Positions 15,365-22,790 of a DNA stretch of 35,161 nt are shown here, piece by piece (the stretch's first letter is position 1; every line of letters starts with the position of its first letter). Origin of the DNA: Bacilli bacterium (GTDB taxonomy: Bacteria > Bacillota_I > Bacilli_A > RFN20 > CAG-826); contig JAGAHY010000163.1 in assembly GCA_017626815.1 (NCBI GenBank), positions 1-35,161 of the forward strand. Direction: 5' to 3'. The position numbers and the translations under genes were made by a program. The notes under the pieces were generated by a model. The model saw only the letters and a program-made list of their open reading frames with translations. It made no database searches and was not told the DNA's origin.

Positions 15365-15370
15365 ATCTTA
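15365..15370 (-). promoter_or_regulatory. -10 box for a leaderless GTG start
   Basis: TAAGAT on the minus strand, ending 7 bases before the GTG at 15357. No good -35 is visible. It sits inside the small inverted repeat GTTAA-TC-TTAAC (15361-15372). The same TAAGAT box precedes spx. Confidence 0.4.
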
Positions 15371-15425
15371 ACATAGTTAAAACATGATTGCTCTATATTG
15401 CAATCGATTTTGGTAGGAGATAACC

Positions 15426-16442
15426 ATGAACGTATTAGTCGATGTCCTCGGTGGGGATAAAGCGCCTCAGGCAGTACTGGAAGGAGCCGCCTCTGCATTA
15501 CTCAAAGAGAGTGACCTTCACTTGATCCTCGTTGGACCTACAGAAAAGATTAAAGAAATAATGAATCGTTCCTCAATCAGTGAATCTCGTTATGAAATCA
15601 TCCATTCGGAAGAAGCTGTTTTGAATACGGATCATCCCTCGCTTTTCATCAAACAGAAGCCCAATTGTTCCATGGCCCTTTGCTTTGAAGTCCTCCGTAA
15701 AAGAGAGGATATCGACGCGATGATTTCGGCCGGCCCTACCGGCGCGCTGCTCACCGGCACCGTGCTCCGCATCGGCCGCCTTCCTGGTGTATCTCGTCCC
15801 GCGCTAATCGCCACCTTACCTACCCGCGGCGGCAAGTTCGTCCGCCTCGTCGACGCCGGCGCCAACATGGATTGCAAAAGTGACTACCTCGTCCAATTCG
15901 CGTTCATGGCAGATTGCTATTTGAAACTCCTTGGGAACGATTCCCCACGCGTCGCCACCCTCTCCGTCGGTCAGGAAGAAGGCAAAGGAAACGAGGTTGT
16001 CAAAGAGACTTATTCCATTCTTAAAAACTCGGGCCTTAACTTCGTCGGCAACGTCGAAGGCGACCACGTTCTCAAAGATGAAGCCGATATCGTCGTCTGC
16101 GATGGCTTCGCCGGAAATGTCTTCCTAAAATCCTTAGAGGAAGGCGCGTACTTCATTTCCGACTTATTCAAAGCCGCATTATATAAAAACATCTTCACCA
16201 AGCTCGGCGCCCTTTTACAACTCAAAGGCTTGAAGAAAGTCAAAGAACCTTTCAACCACGCGAACAAAGCCTGCGCCCCCTTACTTGGCGCGAAGAAACT
16301 CGTCTTAAAGTGCCATGGCAAGTCCGAAGCCGAAACCTTTGAGGCCACCATCCTCGAGGCCAGCAGGCTTTCCAAACTTGGCCTACAAGAAAAAATAGCC
16401 GCAGCAGTCGCAGCTATTCAACAAACGGACTCGAACGAATAA
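15426..16442 (+). CDS. plsX: Phosphate acyltransferase PlsX
   Basis: A 338-residue cytoplasmic enzyme that converts acyl-ACP plus phosphate into acyl-phosphate, the acyl donor for PlsY in phospholipid synthesis. Family landmarks are all present: VDVLGGDKAP at the N-terminus, SAGPTGALLTG (about residue 98), RPALIATLPT, VDAGANMDC, SVGQEEGKGNE and VVCDGFAGNVFLKS. Length is close to the usual ~330. A strong ribosome site, TAGGAG, is spaced 6-7 bases before the ATG. A TATATT box at 15394-15399 may be its -10. Unlike in many Firmicutes, it is not followed by fabD/fabG/acpP; it stands alone between a divergent gene and a convergent membrane gene. Confidence 0.96.
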   Translation: MNVLVDVLGGDKAPQAVLEGAASALLKESDLHLILVGPTEKIKEIMNRSSISESRYEIIHSEEAVLNTDHPSLFIKQKPNCSMALCFEVLRKREDIDAMISAGPTGALLTGTVLRIGRLPGVSRPALIATLPTRGGKFVRLVDAGANMDCKSDYLVQFAFMADCYLKLLGNDSPRVATLSVGQEEGKGNEVVKETYSILKNSGLNFVGNVEGDHVLKDEADIVVCDGFAGNVFLKSLEEGAYFISDLFKAALYKNIFTKLGALLQLKGLKKVKEPFNHANKACAPLLGAKKLVLKCHGKSEAETFEATILEASRLSKLGLQEKIAAAVAAIQQTDSNE

Positions 16443-16447
16443 TTTTC

Positions 16448-17137
16448 TTACTCTACTTTGTTTTCCTGTTCATCCATTTGGGCTTCGGCTTTGGCTGGAG
16501 CCTTTATTCTTTTGGCGCTGCGGTTTCTCCATAACGTCAAGCCGATAATCGACGGCACTAAAGGCGCAGTTTCCTTGATGAATTCCACAATGCCCTCAGC
16601 CACATTTTCAATCGTGAAGAAAGCGATGGTCAACGAGAACGCGGAATATAGAATCGTGAGCACCATGGCGATATGCATAATCCGGAGCCAACCGATTTTA
16701 TGCATATGGTCAAAAATAGTCAGCATTAAGACAACAAAGACGGAAAGAATCAGCACAAGGCGGATGATCAGTAACGTCAAATAACGCGCGACCTCCGGCT
16801 CGGGCCATTGCCCTTCAAAGAACTCCGGGATCATAAATGTCGCGGGAATCAATAAACTCGCGACGAGGACAAGCCACGCGAACGTATAGATTCTTTTGAA
16901 GCCTTTGCTATATTCGTCGTGTTTGGCCAAAGCGTCGATAAAGGCGATTAGCAGCAACGACATGACAATCTCCGTGCAGGATTCGGCGACCTTGACCGCG
17001 TCGACCGGTTTGTAAACAAAGGCAAAAATCAATAACGCCACCGCGCAAAGGATGTGCACGATATCAAAAATCGTGAACCCGAGAAAGGCTCTTTCGTTTA
17101 CCATTAGTTCTTTGCGTGGTCGTCTATCGTTCTTCAT
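16448..17137 (-). CDS. Multi-pass membrane protein of unknown function
   Basis: A 229-residue protein with about six membrane helices starting near residue 22, a basic N-terminus (MKNDRRPRKEL) and a charged, alanine/lysine/glutamate-rich C-terminal tail ending at KAEAQMDEQENKVE. No family is recognised. The start is taken as the ATG at 17137: a perfect TATAAT (minus strand, 17150-17145) ends 7 bases before it, so transcription should begin at the codon itself. An alternative ATG at 17101 would give a 37-base leader but has only a weak ribosome site. It converges on plsX with a 5-base gap and has no clear terminator. Confidence 0.75.
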   Translation of the reverse strand: MKNDRRPRKELMVNERAFLGFTIFDIVHILCAVALLIFAFVYKPVDAVKVAESCTEIVMSLLLIAFIDALAKHDEYSKGFKRIYTFAWLVLVASLLIPATFMIPEFFEGQWPEPEVARYLTLLIIRLVLILSVFVVLMLTIFDHMHKIGWLRIMHIAMVLTILYSAFSLTIAFFTIENVAEGIVEFIKETAPLVPSIIGLTLWRNRSAKRIKAPAKAEAQMDEQENKVE

Positions 17138-17144
17138 GGGGCAA

Positions 17145-17150
17145 ATTATA
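17145..17150 (-). promoter_or_regulatory. TATAAT box of a leaderless-type promoter
   Basis: Perfect TATAAT on the minus strand, 7 bases upstream of the ATG at 17137; the -35 region is weak (GCTTCT or similar). Confidence 0.5.
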
Positions 17151-17188
17151 CTCCCCACGCCGGAAAAAGAAGCATCATCTTCAAGCAG

Positions 17189-17217
17189 TGGCAAAAATTA
17201 AGGGACTGCTTCATAAT
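17189..17217 (+). promoter_or_regulatory. Promoter of cca
   Basis: TGGCAA (17189-17194), 17-base spacer, CATAAT (17212-17217). The expected start near 17224 leaves only about 8 bases of leader before the ATG at 17232, including AAGGG. Confidence 0.45.
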
Positions 17218-17231
17218 CAATAAGGGTCCTT

Positions 17232-18551
17232 ATGCGCGAATATATCTTGCCCTCTTACGTCGAAGAAGTCCTTAGCCGCCTGCGTCAAAATGGTTATCAG
17301 GCCTATGTGGTCGGCGGTGCCGTCAGGGATTTTCTTTTAGGGGAAGAAACACACGACTTCGATATCTGCACTTCCGCGAGGGAAAATGTCGTCGACCAGC
17401 TTTTCAGCGACAAAAAGAAAATTAATCCTAATGGTGTCAAACACGGCACCATCACCATCCGCATCGCGCATCAAAACGTCGAAATCACCTCCTTCCGTCA
17501 TAATCCAGGCGAAGAGCCTAGCCTAGAAACCGACCTAAGGCACCGCGACCTGACGATCAACTCCATCGCCTATGATGGAGAATTCATTGACCCTTACGGC
17601 GGTATTAACAACCTGCAAAACAGAATTCTGCGCATGGTGGATCCCGAGGCCGTCATCAAGGAAGATCCTCTGCGGATTCTGCGGGCATTGCGTTTCCAAA
17701 CGAAGCTAGGTTTTCAAATTGATGATGCCACCAAAGAGGCCATGATCCGTCACGCAAGCCTCCTGCGAGAAGTCGCTACAGAACGAATCCTCGCCGAATT
17801 AAGAATCATTTTGCTTCATCCAAAAATAGACGTAGTTTTGCAGGAATATCAGGACATTTTCACTGTTTTGTTCCCAGACTTAAAACCCACGGTTGGCTTT
17901 GACCAACATACGCGTTGGCACGCCCATACGCTCTATGTTCATATTAGCCATGTCGTCGCTAACGTGCCCCCGGATTTCACGTTACGTTTGGCCGCCTTGC
18001 TCCATGATAACGGAAAGATCAAAACGGTCACTAGAGAAGACTTGCCCGATGGTGGCTATTGCTATCATTTTTATGGCCATCCCGCCGTCAGCGCAGCCAT
18101 GGCTGAGACGGAATTCATCCGTCACCATTTGCCGCTATTAGAGACATCCCAGACTCTCTTTCTCATTCGTTACCACGATATTCATATCGGCACCAGCAAG
18201 CACAGCGTCCGCAAAATGCTTCAGCATTGTCTAGAAGCCGATGGCATCGCCCCGCTCGAGATTCTGCGAAAGCTGCTTTATCTTCAAGCCGCTGACCACG
18301 CCGACCATACTAAGTTCGTCCCCATCGAGGAAGATCACATCATGGCTATCGCCGAGGAAATCGTCCGCAATCAGGAAGCCTTCTCCCTCAAAGACCTTAA
18401 AGTTAATGGGCACGATATGCGGCGCTTGGGATTGCGTGGACCGGATATTGGCAGCGCGTTGAATCAGTTGCTTGAATTAGTGATGGCCGATCAATTACCT
18501 AACGATCACGATATTTTGATGGATTATGTCCGTCAGCAATACAAAAAATGA
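17232..18551 (+). CDS. cca: CCA tRNA nucleotidyltransferase with HD domain
   Basis: A 439-residue class II nucleotidyltransferase that adds or repairs the 3'-CCA of tRNA. The N-terminal catalytic head has YVVGGAVRDFLLG, DFDICTSA with the two metal-binding aspartates, RHRDLTINSIAYD and EDPLRILRALRFQTKLGF. A C-terminal HD-type domain (WHAHTLYVHISHVV, then AALLHDNGK) is also present, as in the longer bacterial Cca proteins, and may provide phosphohydrolase activity. All five tRNA genes in this window already encode CCA, so a repair role is likely. Partial ribosome site AAGGG lies 5 bases before the ATG. The stop codon is inside the stem of the downstream terminator. Confidence 0.95.
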   Translation: MREYILPSYVEEVLSRLRQNGYQAYVVGGAVRDFLLGEETHDFDICTSARENVVDQLFSDKKKINPNGVKHGTITIRIAHQNVEITSFRHNPGEEPSLETDLRHRDLTINSIAYDGEFIDPYGGINNLQNRILRMVDPEAVIKEDPLRILRALRFQTKLGFQIDDATKEAMIRHASLLREVATERILAELRIILLHPKIDVVLQEYQDIFTVLFPDLKPTVGFDQHTRWHAHTLYVHISHVVANVPPDFTLRLAALLHDNGKIKTVTREDLPDGGYCYHFYGHPAVSAAMAETEFIRHHLPLLETSQTLFLIRYHDIHIGTSKHSVRKMLQHCLEADGIAPLEILRKLLYLQAADHADHTKFVPIEEDHIMAIAEEIVRNQEAFSLKDLKVNGHDMRRLGLRGPDIGSALNQLLELVMADQLPNDHDILMDYVRQQYKK

Positions 18552-18583
18552 GACTGAACCAAACGCTCGGTCTCATTTGTTTG
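18546..18583. terminator. Bidirectional terminator between cca and tRNA-Ser(GCT)
   Basis: AAATGAGACTGA (18546-18557) pairs with TCGGTCTCATTT (18567-18578), twelve pairs with one G-U and a 9-base loop. Plus strand is followed by TTTGTTTG; minus strand is followed by a T6 run. The left arm includes the cca stop codon. Confidence 0.85.
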
Positions 18584-18588
18584 CATGT

Positions 18589-18679
18589 TGGCGGAGGCAG
18601 AGAGATTTGAACTCTCGCTGGCCTTACGACCACTAACGGTTTAGCAAACCGTCCCCTTCGGCCTCTTGGGTATGCCTCC
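18589..18679 (-). tRNA. tRNA-Ser (anticodon GCT)
   Basis: A 91-base class II tRNA: acceptor GGAGGCA/TGCCTCC, anticodon stem ACGGT/ACCGT with loop TTGCTAA (anticodon GCT, reads AGC/AGU), long variable arm with GTGGTCGTAAGGCCAGC, T arm GAGAG/CTCTC with TTCAAAT loop, discriminator G and encoded CCA. Confidence 0.96.
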
Positions 18680-18691
18680 GTCGGCCTTAGT

Positions 18692-18721
18692 AATATACTA
18701 CAATGCTTCGAACTATTCCAA
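18692..18721 (-). promoter_or_regulatory. Promoter of tRNA-Ser(GCT)
   Basis: On the minus strand, TTGGAA (18721-18716), 18-base spacer and TATATT (18697-18692). It lies immediately after the proS stop codon, so the tRNA need not be read through from proS. Confidence 0.65.
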
Positions 18722-18726
18722 TGCTT

Positions 18727-20166
18727 TTAATAAGCTTTTGCAAAGTAGACGACCATCGTAGCTTTTTTGCCGCATACGGGGCATAAGGTTCCTTCGGGGA
18801 CTTCCTCTTTATAAATGGCGCGCGCCGTGCCGCCTTTGGTGTATTCTTTGATCTTCAATTCGCACTCTTCTTCGCCGCAGAACGCCATGCGGGCATAGCC
18901 GCCTTTATTAAGGGCCTCGTTGAGATCTTCGAGGTTATCGACATCGACGACGGAATGGTCCAACTGGTCCTTGGCCTTGGCGTACATATCTTCGTGAATC
19001 CGCTTGAGGATATCGGGGATCAAGGCAGGGAGTTCGTCGATCTTGACGAAGAGTTTCTCGCCGTTGACACGCTTGGTTAAGACGGCTTTCCCTTCCGCAA
19101 GATCGCGGGGGCCGACTTCGATACGTAAAGGGACGCCCTTCATTTCCCATTGGGCGAACTTCCAGCCCGGCGTATGGTCGGAATCGTCCACTTTGACGCG
19201 ATAGCCAAGTTTCTTTAAAGCAGCGCCCATCTCCTGGCACTTATCCAATACGCCTTCCGCTTCTTGACGGACTGGGACAATGACGATTTGAATCGGGGCG
19301 ACAGCCGGCGGCAAGACGAGGCCGTTGTCATCGCCATGTACCATGATGACCGCGCCGATGAGACGGGTTGAGACGCCCCAGGAGGTCTGGTGAGGGACTT
19401 CGAGTTTGTTGCTTCTACCGAGGTAGCGGATGCCAAATTTCTCCGCAAAACCCTGGCCAAAATAATGTGTTGTGCCCGCTTGCAAAGCCTTGCCATCGTG
19501 CATGAGGGCTTCGATTGTGTAAGTGGCGACCGCGCCAGCGAATTTCTCATGTTCGGTCTTACGGCCTTTGACAAACGGAATCGCGAGCACGTCGCGGCCG
19601 ACTTCGTCATAGACGCCAAGCATGGTCATCGCGTTGTTACGGGCTTCCTCTTCGGTTTCAAAGAGGCAGTGTCCTTCTTGCCATAGGAACTCCGAGCCGC
19701 GGAGGAAAGGACGGGTCGTTTTCTCCCAACGGACGACCGAGCACCACTGGTTATAAACCTTCGGGAGGTCGCGATAGGAGGAAATCAACTTCTTATATAA
19801 GTCGCAGAACAAAACCTCGGAGGTCGGGCGGATGATTAAGGGGTCCGCGAGAGTCTCGCCGCCACCAAGAGTCGCCACGAGGGTCTCCGGGGCAAAGCCA
19901 TCGATGTGTTCCTTTTCCTTATTAAATAAGGAGGAAGGGATAATCATCGGAAGGTAGACGTTCTCCGCGCCGTTTTCTTTGAAGCGGCGGTCTAACTGGG
20001 CTTGGATTTGTTCCCAAATCGCATAGCCATAGGGAAGATAGTCGATGAAACCCTTGACGGAGGAATAGTCCATCAACTCCGCTTTGCGGCACACATCGGT
20101 GTACCATTTCGCGAAATCCACGTCGCGGGAAGTGATCGCATCGTTCTTGTTTTGAATTTTTGCCAT
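18727..20166 (-). CDS. proS: Prolyl-tRNA synthetase, archaeal/eukaryotic-like short form
   Basis: A 479-residue class II aminoacyl-tRNA synthetase that charges tRNA-Pro. Landmarks: GFIDYLPYGYAIWEQIQ in motif 1, RPTSE, RWEKTTRPFLRGSEFLWQEGH in motif 2, and a C-terminal anticodon-binding domain (IVPVRQEAEGVLDKC) ending with a small zinc-like CPVCGKKATMVVYFAKAY tail. There is no YbaK-like editing insertion, so this is the archaeal/eukaryotic type rather than the long bacterial type; the same form occurs in mycoplasma relatives. The ATG at 20166 follows a purine-rich AAAGAAAGAAG. Its promoter lies inside the end of the preceding gene. Confidence 0.96.
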   Translation of the reverse strand: MAKIQNKNDAITSRDVDFAKWYTDVCRKAELMDYSSVKGFIDYLPYGYAIWEQIQAQLDRRFKENGAENVYLPMIIPSSLFNKEKEHIDGFAPETLVATLGGGETLADPLIIRPTSEVLFCDLYKKLISSYRDLPKVYNQWCSVVRWEKTTRPFLRGSEFLWQEGHCLFETEEEARNNAMTMLGVYDEVGRDVLAIPFVKGRKTEHEKFAGAVATYTIEALMHDGKALQAGTTHYFGQGFAEKFGIRYLGRSNKLEVPHQTSWGVSTRLIGAVIMVHGDDNGLVLPPAVAPIQIVIVPVRQEAEGVLDKCQEMGAALKKLGYRVKVDDSDHTPGWKFAQWEMKGVPLRIEVGPRDLAEGKAVLTKRVNGEKLFVKIDELPALIPDILKRIHEDMYAKAKDQLDHSVVDVDNLEDLNEALNKGGYARMAFCGEEECELKIKEYTKGGTARAIYKEEVPEGTLCPVCGKKATMVVYFAKAY

Positions 20167-20192
20167 AGTGATTCTTCTTTCTTTGCGGGTTT

Positions 20193-20221
20193 ACTATACG
20201 CGCATTAGTTTTTCATGTCTT
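20193..20221 (-). promoter_or_regulatory. Promoter of proS
   Basis: On the minus strand, AAGACA (20221-20216), 17-base spacer, TATAGT (20198-20193). It overlaps the last codons of the GGDEF-EAL gene. The leader would be about 20 bases. No T-box fold fits in this space. Confidence 0.5.
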
Positions 20222-21947
20222 TAACACGTTTGATTAATTTGGGGTTAACGGGGTTCATCATCACGTCATATGGGGCAAAGGCTTCGGAGGAGATGTAGCC
20301 TAAGCCAGAACGGACCATGAGCTCCACGGCGGGCCAACCATCGAAATCCGAAGCGATGATTGGCTTTTGGTATTTGAGCAGTTTTTCCACCAACGTGTGG
20401 AGGTGGGAACGAAGTCGGGTCGAGGAGCCTTCGACGCTCGCGTTTTCAAACGCGAACGAGCAGACAAAGTAATCAAACGCCCCGTAGACTTTGCTGGGCA
20501 ACTGCAGCTGGCTCGAATTGAGACAAAGGGCAACTTCATAGCCTTTTGCCTTAATGGCCCTCATGTCGGAGATAATGCCGTCGTCATCCATGCGGTCGAG
20601 GTGGGAAGAAATATCCGCCTCATTGAACATTAAGACCAAGTGGGAGTTCCTCGCGCCCGGAAGCCTTGCGAAGGTGATCAGCATGTACGCGCGTTCGGCA
20701 AGACGGACGGAATAGAACAAGCACTGGTCCTCGCTAGGTCGTTCGGAGAGGAACCGCTGGATGGTTTCCTTCGCCACGGTGTGGAAGAGGCTGCGGTCGT
20801 CCTCGGTCCTCATCGCGTAATCCTTGAGATCTTCCATGGAATCGAAGTAGGTTTCCACCGGCTCGGCTTTGGTGAGGTAGCCCATAACCTTGCCTTCGTT
20901 GACGTTGAAGACCGGGCGGAACTTATAACGCAGCTTCTTTTCGTTGATGATGCGTTCGACCTCAGTACGGTAAGAATTATCATCGTTGGCTTTAAATTGC
21001 TTGCGACCACGTTCGTACCATAAGGTCAAGCCCTTATCGGCGAAGGCTTCGACCGCGAGCCTCCTGGCCGCGTCGATGATGCCATCGGGTTCTTTTTGGA
21101 AGTAACGGTGCTCCGCCACGCCAGCGCGGACTTCGATGGAAGAGGTCAAGCCATTCAAAGAGAGGTAACGGTTGATCGCGTTGAGGCAAGAGCGGACCAA
21201 ATAGATGCCCTTAGCTTTCTCGTCGATGCGCAAGTCCACGAACACCAATTCGTTTCCGGAGGCTTGCATCAAGTAACGCTTGCCCTGCAAGAATGGCGAG
21301 AGGGCATTCTTAAACTGGTTGAAGGCTAATGGCTCGATTTCTTTGTCTTTCTCGGTTATTTTCTTGTAGATGAAACGGAAGACCACCGTGAGGCCACGAC
21401 GCGTTCCGCCGAGTTTGATGGCTTCCTCCACCTCTTTCATCGTGGATAAGCCATGGTTGGAAGAAAGATCGCTTTTGGAGGCGCCCATATATTTCAGCAA
21501 ATAAGATTGCAGATGGATGATTTGCTTCTCGTGGTCGACGGCCTCGATTTGCAGCATCGAGAAATATTGCTTCCTCGAATGGTTCTCCTGAATATCGGTT
21601 TCCAAATATTCCGGGGCTTGGGTCGAACGGTCCGCGATGGCATTGATCCAGTTGATGACTTTCTTCTGCGAGGAGATGGGGAACTTCTGGTAGAACTCCG
21701 AGACGGTACAGTGATGGATATTCTGCAACGAGGTGACGTTAAAGTAGGAGACCGAGTTGTTCTTCATGTCCAGAATAAAAACGCGGACCGAGTTGGATTG
21801 TTCGTCCAAAATCATGCGGTAGCGCTTGTTCTTCTGCTCGGTCACGATAAAGGTGACCAAAATCACGATGGCTAAGGTAGCCAGCAGGATGAGGGAGGTG
21901 TAAATCCCCCAATTTTTCAGAAAATTAAGCAACGCGATGTGAACCAT
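20205..21947 (-). CDS. Membrane-anchored degenerate GGDEF-EAL protein
   Basis: About 580 residues. A hydrophobic N-terminus (residues 3-36, one or two helices) is followed by a PAS-like region (about 45-180). A GGDEF-like domain has SGNEL in place of GGDEF (about 230-234). A C-terminal EAL-like domain has the EAL triplet replaced by LTK (in KVMGYLTKAEP, about 355), and the usual AEGVET loop reads ASDFDG near the end (IASDFDGWPAVELM). Both catalytic centres therefore appear dead, suggesting a cyclic-di-GMP or nucleotide receptor rather than an enzyme. The start is uncertain: the ATG at 21947 is chosen because an extended -10 box (TGTGATATT) lies 10 bases upstream; a TTG at 22079 would overlap the divergent gene. 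No ribosome site is visible. Confidence 0.82.
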   Translation of the reverse strand: MVHIALLNFLKNWGIYTSLILLATLAIVILVTFIVTEQKNKRYRMILDEQSNSVRVFILDMKNNSVSYFNVTSLQNIHHCTVSEFYQKFPISSQKKVINWINAIADRSTQAPEYLETDIQENHSRKQYFSMLQIEAVDHEKQIIHLQSYLLKYMGASKSDLSSNHGLSTMKEVEEAIKLGGTRRGLTVVFRFIYKKITEKDKEIEPLAFNQFKNALSPFLQGKRYLMQASGNELVFVDLRIDEKAKGIYLVRSCLNAINRYLSLNGLTSSIEVRAGVAEHRYFQKEPDGIIDAARRLAVEAFADKGLTLWYERGRKQFKANDDNSYRTEVERIINEKKLRYKFRPVFNVNEGKVMGYLTKAEPVETYFDSMEDLKDYAMRTEDDRSLFHTVAKETIQRFLSERPSEDQCLFYSVRLAERAYMLITFARLPGARNSHLVLMFNEADISSHLDRMDDDGIISDMRAIKAKGYEVALCLNSSQLQLPSKVYGAFDYFVCSFAFENASVEGSSTRLRSHLHTLVEKLLKYQKPIIASDFDGWPAVELMVRSGLGYISSEAFAPYDVMMNPVNPKLIKRVKDMKN

Positions 21948-21957
21948 CAGGTAAAAC

Positions 21958-21974
21958 AATATCACAATGTGATA
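21958..21974. promoter_or_regulatory. Operator-like palindrome over the -10 region of the GGDEF-EAL gene
   Basis: TATCACA-A-TGTGATA (21960-21974), perfect 7-base arms around one base. On the minus strand it overlaps an extended -10 box TGTGATATT whose hexamer is at 21963-21958. A regulator bound here would block the promoter. It also lies 52 bases before the divergent Sel1 gene. Confidence 0.5.
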
Positions 21975-22010
21975 AAGTTTTCGATTATCGGTATTCTTTT
22001 CTTCCTTTTT

Positions 22011-22019
22011 TGTTACACT
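22011..22019 (+). promoter_or_regulatory. Extended -10 box of a leaderless-type promoter
   Basis: TG-T-TACACT at 22011-22019, ending 6 bases before the ATG at 22026; no recognisable -35 and no ribosome site. Confidence 0.5.
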
Positions 22020-22025
22020 TAACCC

Positions 22026-22556
22026 ATGAGCAAAAACCACGATATCGCCTACTATCGGCAAGAGCAAAAGCGGCTCCAAAAAGAAGACCAGATTAAGGCC
22101 CTCAAGTCCAAGAAAAAGACCGAAGCCGAAGTCATGATCGAAGAAGCCAACAAAGACATTCTAAGCAACGTTTACAAATACCTTTGCGGCGGCGCTTATA
22201 AACAGGCGATGACGATGCTCGAATACGCGGCGATGATGGATGACCCTAACGCGATGATCGCCTTAGGAACCATCTATGAAAGTGGGTATTATGTCGAGAA
22301 GGACCCCGCTAAGGCTTTTTCCCTCTACCAGAAGGCTTGGCAGAAAGATCTTCCCGCCGCGGCGTATCGCCTTGGCGCCTGTTATCTTGGCGGAATCGGG
22401 GTCGAAGCAGACGAAGCCAAAGGGATTGAGCTATTCGAAAACGCGGCCTTGAGAGGGAATTATGAAGCCAGAGAGGCACTCCACCACTTCTATTCCGAGG
22501 GCATTCATGTCGAAAAAGACCTTGAAATTGCGGCCCTTTTTCGACCAAAAAGATAA
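22026..22556 (+). CDS. Small Sel1-like repeat protein
   Basis: A 176-residue soluble protein. Residues 1-45 are highly charged and probably coiled coil (YYRQEQKRLQKEDQIKALKS). Residues 60-176 hold about three Sel1 repeats (AMIALGTIYESGYYVEKDPAKAFSLY; AAYRLGACYLGGIGVEADEAKGIELF; EALHHFYSEGIHVEKDLEIAALF). The last repeat stops at FRPKR, just where its second helix should start. A T5 run precedes it, and another frame reads FFDQKDNSLHR before a stop, so a natural or sequencing frameshift is possible. The family mediates protein-protein contacts. It is divergent from the GGDEF-EAL gene and could act with it, which is inference. Confidence 0.82.
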   Translation: MSKNHDIAYYRQEQKRLQKEDQIKALKSKKKTEAEVMIEEANKDILSNVYKYLCGGAYKQAMTMLEYAAMMDDPNAMIALGTIYESGYYVEKDPAKAFSLYQKAWQKDLPAAAYRLGACYLGGIGVEADEAKGIELFENAALRGNYEAREALHHFYSEGIHVEKDLEIAALFRPKR

Positions 22557-22610
22557 TTCTCTTCATCGTTGAGCATCGCGTTGTCCCAAGGCAGGTCATA
22601 TCGTTTTTCG

Positions 22611-22639
22611 TTGTTTCCTGTAAATTAGGATGGTATGAT
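22611..22639 (+). promoter_or_regulatory. Promoter of tRNA-Ser(CGA)
   Basis: TTGTTT (22611-22616), 17-base spacer, TATGAT (22634-22639) preceded by TGG (extended -10). The same GGTATGATT block occurs in the promoter at 27967. Confidence 0.75.
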
Positions 22640-22650
22640 TCCGTCCGTGC

Positions 22651-22742
22651 GGAGAAATACCCAAGCGGTTGAAGGGGACGGTTTCGAAAACCGTTAGTGG
22701 GGTCATGCTCCAGCCAGGGTTCGAATCCCTGTTTCTCCGCCA
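22651..22742 (+). tRNA. tRNA-Ser (anticodon CGA)
   Basis: A 92-base class II tRNA: acceptor GGAGAAA/TTTCTCC, anticodon stem ACGGT/ACCGT with loop TTCGAAA (anticodon CGA, reads UCG), long variable arm GTGGGGTCATGCTCCAGC, T arm CAGGG/CCCTG, discriminator G and encoded CCA. Confidence 0.96.
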
Positions 22743-22760
22743 TCGTATTACAATCAAAAA

Positions 22761-22790
22761 CAACGCCTCACTCGGCGCTGTTTTGCTTTT
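22761..22790. terminator. Terminator between tRNA-Ser(CGA) and the YitT gene
   Basis: CGCC (22764-22767) pairs with GGCG (22773-22776), extended past an A-C mismatch by CA/TG, followed by TTTTGCTTTT on the plus strand. The minus strand shows TTGTTTTTG after the same stem, so it may serve both convergent genes. Confidence 0.6.

Noticed and set aside
15358..15498. N-terminal extension of the zinc-ribbon/Sel1 protein across plsX
   Set aside because: It would overlap the start of plsX on the opposite strand and lacks a start signal; GTG at 15357 with a nearby -10 fits better.
21948..22079. GGDEF-EAL protein starting at a TTG at 22079
   Set aside because: The extra part overlaps the divergent Sel1 gene and its promoter; the ATG at 21947 lies just after an extended -10.
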